Shown here one piece after another: positions 58,589 to 64,000 of a stretch of 64,000 bases of DNA. Made by a program: the position numbers and the translations under genes. The DNA is taken from assembly GCF_019443745.1 (NCBI RefSeq), contig NZ_CP050948.1, positions 1,302,001-1,366,000 of the forward strand. The letters run 5' to 3'. The notes beneath the pieces are model-generated. The model was not told where the DNA came from. It did not search any database and worked only from the letters and a program-made list of their open reading frames with translations. Source of the stretch: Iamia sp. SCSIO 61187 (GTDB taxonomy: Bacteria > Actinomycetota > Acidimicrobiia > Acidimicrobiales > Iamiaceae). The stretch's first letter is position 1. The number at the start of each line of letters is the position of its first letter.

Positions 58589-59944
58589 GTGACGGAGCTG
58601 CGACGCGAGGACTTCGGGGACGACTTCACCTGGGGGGTGGCCCACGCCGCCTACCAGGTCGAGGGGGCGTGGGACGCCGACGACAAGGGCCCGTCGATCT
58701 GGGACACCTTCACCCACGGCGGCGGCCGCGTGTTCGACAAGACCAACGGCGACGTGGCGACGGACTTCTACCACCGCTACCCCGAGGACCTGGCCCTGGT
58801 GAGGGCCATGGGGTTCGACGCCCAGCGCTTCTCGATCTCGTGGCCCCGCGTCCTGCCCGACGGGGTGGGCCGGGTCAGCACCAAGGGGCTCGACTTCTAC
58901 TCGCGGGTGGTCGACACGTGCCTCGAGCTCGGGATCGAGCCGTGGGTGACGCTGTACCACTGGGACCTGCCCGAGGCCCTGCACCGCCGGGGCGGGTGGG
59001 CGAACCGGGACAGCGTCGAGTGGTTCGGCGAGCTGGCTGACGCCGTCGTCGGGCGCCTCGGTGACCGGGTCACCCGGTGGATGGTGTTCAACGAGCCCGG
59101 CACGTTCCTGCCCTTCGGGTACCTCCTCGGCGGGCACGCGCCCGGCGTCCGCAGCCTGCGCCGCTTCCAGGCCGCCGTCCACCACGTCGGCCTGGCCCAG
59201 GGGCGCGGGGCGGCCGCCATCCGGGCCGCCGCCCCGGGGGCGTCGGTCGGCACCACCCACATCTTCACCCCACCCGACGTGGCCGGCGACCGTCCCCGCC
59301 ACCGGCGCGCCGCCCGGGCCTTCGACGCGGCCATGAACCGGGTCTACGTCGAGCCCAGCCTCGGCCTGGGCTACCCCATGGACGACGCCCCCCTCCTGCG
59401 GGGCATCGAGCGGTACGTCCGGGGCAGCGACGAGGCGGACCTCGTCGTCGACTGGGACTTCCTGGGCGTGCAGTACTACCAGCGCTTCGCGGTGGCGGCC
59501 GCGCCCGTGCCGGGCCTCCGGTTCGTCCCGCTGTTCCGCAAGGACCACAAGCGCTTCGACATCACCGCCATGGGGTGGGAGGTCGACCCGACCGGCCTGT
59601 CCGACGTGCTGAGGACCGTCCACGGCTACGGCAAGGTGCCCGAGCTGTTCGTCACCGAGAACGGCGCCGCCTACCCCGACCACCTGGTCGACGGGCGGGT
59701 GCACGACGTCCGCCGGACCGCCTACTACCGCGACCACCTCGCCGAGGTGGCGAGGGCCCGGCGCGAGGGCGTCCCGGTGCACGGCTACTTCTGCTGGTCG
59801 TACTGCGACAACTTCGAGTGGGCTGCCGGCCTGCGCCCCCGCTTCGGGCTCGTCCACGTCGACTACGAGACCCAGCGGCGCACGGTGAAGGACTCGGGCT
59901 ACTGGTTCAGCCGGCTCCTGGGCGGCACCGTCACGCCGGGCTGA
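58589..59944 (+). CDS. Beta-glucosidase, glycoside hydrolase family 1
   Basis: 451 residues. FTWGVAHAAYQVEGAW, FSISWPRVLPDG, acid/base in VFNEPG (Glu about 169) and nucleophile in VTENGAAYPD (Glu about 357), then VHGYFCWSYCDNFEWAAGL. No signal peptide, so it cleaves imported beta-glycosides inside the cell. GTG with GAGGGT 6 nt upstream. Divergent from the GGCT-like gene; 14-nt overlap with the convergent LLM gene. Confidence 0.92.
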   Translation: MTELRREDFGDDFTWGVAHAAYQVEGAWDADDKGPSIWDTFTHGGGRVFDKTNGDVATDFYHRYPEDLALVRAMGFDAQRFSISWPRVLPDGVGRVSTKGLDFYSRVVDTCLELGIEPWVTLYHWDLPEALHRRGGWANRDSVEWFGELADAVVGRLGDRVTRWMVFNEPGTFLPFGYLLGGHAPGVRSLRRFQAAVHHVGLAQGRGAAAIRAAAPGASVGTTHIFTPPDVAGDRPRHRRAARAFDAAMNRVYVEPSLGLGYPMDDAPLLRGIERYVRGSDEADLVVDWDFLGVQYYQRFAVAAAPVPGLRFVPLFRKDHKRFDITAMGWEVDPTGLSDVLRTVHGYGKVPELFVTENGAAYPDHLVDGRVHDVRRTAYYRDHLAEVARARREGVPVHGYFCWSYCDNFEWAAGLRPRFGLVHVDYETQRRTVKDSGYWFSRLLGGTVTPG

Positions 59945-60797
59945 GGGCCTGCACCTGCGACACCAGGTCCGGAAGGCGGCCCGGGTCGCCGCCGGCGTGG
60001 CGGAGGTTCACCACCAGGTCGGTGACGCCGGCGGCGACGAGGTCGGTGACCGACGCCAGGTCGGCGTCGACGGGAGCCCGGACCCGCAGCGCGTCCGGGT
60101 CGCGGCCGGCGGCGGAGAAGGCGGTGCGGAGCTCGGCCGCGCCGGCACGGACGTCGGCGACGGTCGCCCCCATGATCGGGATCCAGCCGTCGCCCAGCTC
60201 GACGATCCGGTGCCGGTTGCGGGCGTGGAGGGTGCCCGAGAACAGGACCGGCAGCGGGCGCTGGAGCGGTGCCGGCGCGCTGCGGAGCTCGGTGAAGGCC
60301 ACCGTGGGGAGGTCGACCGTCACCGGCCCGTCGCCCTCCCACAGGGCCCGGCACGCGGTGATGCCGTCGGTGAGCCGCTGGCCCCGCTCCGCCCAGGGGA
60401 TCCCGGCGGCCTCGAGCTCCTCCCGCTGCCACCCGGTGCCGACACCGAGGTCGACCCGTCCTCCCGAGAGCACGTCGAGCGTGGCCACGGTCTTGGCCAG
60501 CACGACCGGCGGGCGCGCCGGCCCGATCAGCACGCCCGTCCCGAGCCGCAGTCGCTCGGTCACGGCCGCCACCGCGGTGAGCATGGTCAGGGGGTCGAGC
60601 CAGGGCGCGTCGACCGGCAGCGGGAACGGCCCGGCGGGGTAGCGGTCGGTCCGGGGCCCGATGGCCACGTGGTCGGGCACGACGACGCCGTCCATCCCCG
60701 CGGCCTCGGCCGCCCGGGCCAGGTCGAGCACCCGTCCCCAGTCCCCGTCCGCCCACCCTCCGAACGACGGGAGGGTCAGGTGGATCCGCGCCGGCAC
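59931..60797 (-). CDS. LLM-class F420-dependent oxidoreductase
   Basis: 288 residues. ARAAEAAGMDGVVVPDHVAIG, RLRLGTGVLIGPARPPVVLAKTVATLDVLSGGRVDLGVGTGWQREELEAAGIPW and the sugar-phosphate pocket region are typical of luciferase-like F420 enzymes (TIGR03619-type). Substrate unknown. GTG with CACGAT 6 nt upstream (leaderless). Second LLM protein of this window, not a close relative of the one at 6.4-7.4 kb. Confidence 0.88.
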   Translation of the reverse strand: MPARIHLTLPSFGGWADGDWGRVLDLARAAEAAGMDGVVVPDHVAIGPRTDRYPAGPFPLPVDAPWLDPLTMLTAVAAVTERLRLGTGVLIGPARPPVVLAKTVATLDVLSGGRVDLGVGTGWQREELEAAGIPWAERGQRLTDGITACRALWEGDGPVTVDLPTVAFTELRSAPAPLQRPLPVLFSGTLHARNRHRIVELGDGWIPIMGATVADVRAGAAELRTAFSAAGRDPDALRVRAPVDADLASVTDLVAAGVTDLVVNLRHAGGDPGRLPDLVSQVQALSPA

Positions 60798-60839
60798 CCC
60801 GCCATCGTGCCCCAGCCCGGCGCGCCGGCGAGCGAACGA

Positions 60840-62825
60840 CTACGAGAACCGGCGTTGGTACTCGGCGCTGGCGAAGAACATCGAGACGAGGCGCTGGATG
60901 CTGGTGCCGCTGGTGACCTTGGCGACCCAGAAGGCCAGGCCCTCGGGCTCGGCCGCCCGGCGGAGCAGGCCGGCGTAGGTCATGGTGACGTCGACGGTCG
61001 GGCGCATGGCGGAGACGGCGGCCGGGAGGGCGGTGAGGGCGGCCATGACGTCGGCCCGGGTGGCGGTGCCGGCACCGAGGCGCCCGACCCAGGTCGACCG
61101 GAAGGCGGAGGCCGGCGCCGCCCCGGTCGCGTCGCTGTGGGCCCGGTCGACGAAGGCCCCGTCGCTCAAGGCCCCGTACCGGGCCGCGAACGCGGGTCGG
61201 GAGCACACGTCGACGGCGATCGCCGCCAGGGGCTCGCCGGCGCGGACCCGCGCCCCCCAGGCCATGAGGTCGTCGAAGGCGGGCACGGTGCCGGAGCAGA
61301 TCAGGGCCAGCCGGGCCGCGGGGCTCACGGCCCGGCCGAACTCGGCGGAGTTCAGGAAGGCGTTGACAAGCCACGGGATGGAGCGGGCCCCCGACGTGAG
61401 CTGGCCCGTCCAGAAGGCGACGCCGTCGGCCTCGCCGACCCGGCCGAGCAGGTCGAGGTACTGCTGGCGGACGAGGGTCGCCGCGTCCGGGAAGGGGCGC
61501 CACGGGTTCGGGGTCGTCGGCGGCGGCGTGGACGGGCCGCCGGGCGTGGCCCGGAACAGCCTGAGGTCCTCGTAGGTGGCGCCCAGGACGGTGCTGCTCC
61601 CGCCGGCCAGCCACCCGTCGATGACCGACGCGTAGTACGAGCGCAGGTCGACGTGGACCTTGAGGTCGCCGCCGCGGGTCAGGTCGTCGAGGCGGGGCTG
61701 GGCGCCGTACAGGCCGCCCTTGACGTTGCCCCCGATCACCAGCTGGGGGGCGGCGGTGCCGTGGTCGGTCCCGCCCGAGCCGTTGGTCCGGACGGTGCGT
61801 CCGAACTCCGAGAACGTCATCAGCGTCACCTGGTCGCGGACGGCCGGGGCCAGGGCCTGGAAGAAGGCGTCGATGCTGTCGTCGAGCTGGGCGAGCAGGT
61901 TGGGGTAGCCCCAGCCCATCCCGTCGTGGAGGTCGTAGGGCCCGTGCGAGCACGACAGGACGCGCAGGCCGAGGTCGGCGTTGATGAGCCGGGCGGCCAG
62001 CGTCAGGTCGGGGCGCAGGGGGCCCGACGGCAGGGTGGGGGAGTACACCGGGGCCAGGCGGGTGGCCAGGGCCATGGCGTCGGCGCCGACGTCGGCCACC
62101 AGGTCCGCGAGCCGCCCCCGCCCGGTCGTGCCCGCCCCCATGGCGGCGATGGCGTCGTAGACGGGCTTCTGCCATGCCTCGCGCTGGTCGGCCCCGTAGA
62201 TGCTGCCGCCTGTGTCCATGGCGGTGACGACCGACGTCCGGCCCCGCATGTGGAGCGGGACCGAGGGGCCGACCTGCAGGGCCCGGAGGCCGCCCGCCGA
62301 CTCGGGGACGCCGTCGAGCCAGCGCCCGAGCCAGCCGGTGGCCCGCGACGATCCGGCGGTGCCGGCCATCCACGTGGCGGTCGACGAGAAGTGGCTGAAG
62401 TCGGACGTCGTCTGGCCCACGCCGCGGACGACGGCGACCTGGCCGGCGTCGTAGCGGGCCTTGAGCTTCGGCAGACGGGGGTTGAGCCCGAGGCCGTCGC
62501 CCAGCGTCAGCGGTGCCGTCACGGCCAGGTTCCCGCGGGCTGTCCGGTAGCGGCCGTGGTCGGGGTGGTCCGAGGTCGGCACGACCATGCTCATGCCGTC
62601 GTTGCCGCCGCCCAGCTGGAGGACGACGAGGACGCCGTCGGTGGCCGCGATGGGAGTCGCCGCCGCGGCCATGCGGTCCATCCACGACGGGAGCAGGGCC
62701 GTGCCGGCGGCGGCGGCGAGGGCGCCCTGGAGGAAGCGGCGGCGGGCGACCTGGCCGGGGATGGCGTCGGCCGGGAGGCTCAGCAGCTCCTGGATCTCTT
62801 CGTACTCGAGGTCGGGCATCGTCAC
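60840..62825 (-). CDS. Secreted DUF1501 protein with C-terminal DUF4214 repeats
   Basis: 661 residues. Twin-arginine signal VARRRFLQGALAAAAGTALLP (about 26-46), so folded export by Tat. DUF1501 core (about 60-420): VVLQLGGGNDGMSMVVP, VAVVRGVGQTTSDFSHF, QVTLMTFSEFGRTVRTNGSGGTDHGTAAPQLVIGG, a sulfatase/alkaline phosphatase-superfamily-like fold. C-terminus has two to three DUF4214 units (RQQYLDLLGRVGEADGVAFW, YAGLLRRAAEPEGLAFWVAKV). GTG overlaps the TGA of the DUF1800 gene by 4 bp (GTGA), so coupled. Pairs of DUF1800 and DUF1501 are a known conserved set of unknown function. Confidence 0.88.
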   Translation of the reverse strand: MTMPDLEYEEIQELLSLPADAIPGQVARRRFLQGALAAAAGTALLPSWMDRMAAAATPIAATDGVLVVLQLGGGNDGMSMVVPTSDHPDHGRYRTARGNLAVTAPLTLGDGLGLNPRLPKLKARYDAGQVAVVRGVGQTTSDFSHFSSTATWMAGTAGSSRATGWLGRWLDGVPESAGGLRALQVGPSVPLHMRGRTSVVTAMDTGGSIYGADQREAWQKPVYDAIAAMGAGTTGRGRLADLVADVGADAMALATRLAPVYSPTLPSGPLRPDLTLAARLINADLGLRVLSCSHGPYDLHDGMGWGYPNLLAQLDDSIDAFFQALAPAVRDQVTLMTFSEFGRTVRTNGSGGTDHGTAAPQLVIGGNVKGGLYGAQPRLDDLTRGGDLKVHVDLRSYYASVIDGWLAGGSSTVLGATYEDLRLFRATPGGPSTPPPTTPNPWRPFPDAATLVRQQYLDLLGRVGEADGVAFWTGQLTSGARSIPWLVNAFLNSAEFGRAVSPAARLALICSGTVPAFDDLMAWGARVRAGEPLAAIAVDVCSRPAFAARYGALSDGAFVDRAHSDATGAAPASAFRSTWVGRLGAGTATRADVMAALTALPAAVSAMRPTVDVTMTYAGLLRRAAEPEGLAFWVAKVTSGTSIQRLVSMFFASAEYQRRFS

Positions 62826-64000
62826 GCCAGCTGGTGGTCGGGGGACATCATCATCAGCACGACCAGGCTGGGGACGACCGCCCAGCTGCGTCGGGCCGTC
62901 TGCTCACCGCGGACGTAGGCCTCGACGGCGGCCCGGGTGGCGGGGGAGGGGTCGGTGAGGCCGAAGCGCTCGAAGGCGCCCTGGGCGGCGGCGGCCGGGG
63001 TCATCCGGTCGTAGCCGGCGAAGACGCCCCGGTCGCGGGCCTGCCACTGGCAGTGCGACGCGAAGCTGCCGCGCGCCCAGGCGGCCGAGGTGGCCACCCA
63101 CGCCTCGTTGCCCTTCCAGCCGCCGACGTTGGGCGGGCCGTAGAGCTGCTGGCCGCACCGCTCAAGGAACCACTCGGGCCGGGCCACCGAGGCCGGCAGG
63201 TCGAGGGCGCGCATGGTGGCCACCATCCACTCGACCGGGCTCCGCACCAGGCCGGCCCGGACGGTCGGGGACCGGAACTCGGCGTGCAGGAAGAGCGCCC
63301 GCAGGAGGGCCTAGATCTGCATGCCGGAGGCGGCGAAGGCCGACGCGAGCTCGTCGATGACGCCCGGTCCGGGTGGTGGGCCGGCCAGGAAGGCCCACAG
63401 GCGGGTGGCGATGTGGCGGGCGCAGGCCTGCTGCTTGGAGCCGCGCACCATCTCGGTGATCGTCTCGGGGCCGTCCCACCGCCGGGTGATCCCCCAGATC
63501 GTCTTGGGTCCGTCGTCGTGGCGGCCCGGGTACCAGATGTAGGTCTCGCCGACGCTGTCGAACCCGTGGCCGGTCCAAGCCCGGGCCATCTCGGCCACGT
63601 CGGCCTCGGTGTACTGGCCCTGGCCCAGGAGGAACAGCTCCATCAGCTCGCGGGCGAAGTTCTCGTTGGGGTTGCCCACCACGTTCGACTCGTTGTCGAG
63701 GTAGACGAGCATCGCCGGGGACGTGGCCATGGCCTGGGCCAGGTCGTGGAGGTCGCCCACGGCGTGGGTCCGGTAGGTGGCGACCTGGCGGAACACCAGC
63801 CGCATCAGCACCTTGTCCACGCTGCTGGTGAAGAGACCGTGCCAGAACAGCGTCATCTTCTCGACGATGGGCGTCGGCGTGGTCGCCATGCGGTCCGTCC
63901 AGTGCTGCACGCCGGCGACCCACGGCGGGTACCAGGGGTCGGCGCGGTCGTCGACGCGGGCCGGCACGTGGTCGGGCGGGGCGGCCGAGGTGTCGAGGAC
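62822..64000 (-). pseudogene. DUF1800 protein, interrupted by in-frame amber codon; 5' end outside window
   Basis: One continuous reading frame except for TAG at 63313-63311. Upstream part includes MTLFWHGLFTSSVDKVLM, NPNENFARELMELFLLGQGQYTEADVAEMARAWTGHGFD and ATRLWAFLAGPP, the DUF1800 core. After the stop, ALLRALFLHAEFRSPTVRAGLVRSPVEWMV and YGPPNVGGWKGNEAWVATSAAW continue the same domain. Ends DHQLA, overlapping the DUF1501 start. Either a nonsense mutation, an assembly error, or readthrough. TAG is a normal stop elsewhere in the window. The gene continues beyond 64000. Confidence 0.75.

Noticed and set aside
59997-62918. 973-codon plus-strand frame
   Set aside because: Antisense to the LLM and DUF1501 genes, which have clear motifs.

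Overview
The window is chromosomal DNA from a very GC-rich actinobacterium. The best guess is class Acidimicrobiia (Iamia/Ilumatobacter-like). This rests on inference: a bS22 micro-ribosomal protein, F420-type LLM oxidoreductases, DUF501, DUF222/13E12 HNH proteins, several DUF4214 secreted proteins, and the gene order glmU-prs-rplY-pth-mfd-mazG-eno-divIC-DUF501-ppx. No taxonomic marker such as 16S rRNA is present.

Positions 1-5.5 kb hold housekeeping genes: a partial flavodoxin-like gene, a 25-residue membrane peptide, bS22, tRNA-Gln, a GlmU lacking its acetyltransferase active site, prs, rplY and pth. From 5.5 to 14.4 kb is an accessory stretch: a cytoplasmic-looking protein made of fifteen 13-residue Ca-binding-type repeats, an LLM oxidoreductase, two translationally coupled NTF2-fold proteins behind a MerR/SoxR-like operator, a lipoprotein esterase, an oxygenase-TetR-oxygenase operon, and a 13E12/HNH gene with a textbook actinobacterial SOS box. 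From 14.5 to 28.5 kb the conserved core returns (mfd, parvulin-like lipoprotein, mazG, eno, divIC, DUF501, ppx), but a two-gene glycan-type cassette on the opposite strand splits divIC from DUF501.

From 28.5 to 46 kb come a WcbI-like protein, a cysteine dioxygenase/rhodanese pair, acetyltransferases, a lysophospholipid acyltransferase/SDR pair, a RecB-type nuclease, an rRNA/tRNA methyltransferase, an amidohydrolase, an extradiol dioxygenase, hydrolases, tRNA-Leu(UAA), a frameshifted aminoglycoside-phosphotransferase-like gene and a secreted NHL-propeller/DUF4214 protein. From 46 to 64 kb are a second 13E12/HNH gene, an acyl-CoA dehydrogenase divergent from a SARP/BTAD regulator, oxidoreductases, a TetR gene with its own palindrome, a GH1 glucosidase, and a secreted DUF1501-DUF1800 pair in which the DUF1800 gene carries an in-frame amber codon and runs off the right edge.

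Two global features stand out. About twenty-five start codons sit 6-10 nt downstream of an NANNNT hexamer, which indicates widespread leaderless transcription, and this decided several start choices. Several intergenic gaps carry elaborate palindromes: a roughly 56-bp hairpin element present twice about 40 kb apart, and a tandem pair of nested palindromes at 34.4 kb. The strongest leads for something undescribed are these palindromic elements, the truncated GlmU, the PP-loop/pyruvyl-transferase cassette and the tandem Ca-repeat protein.
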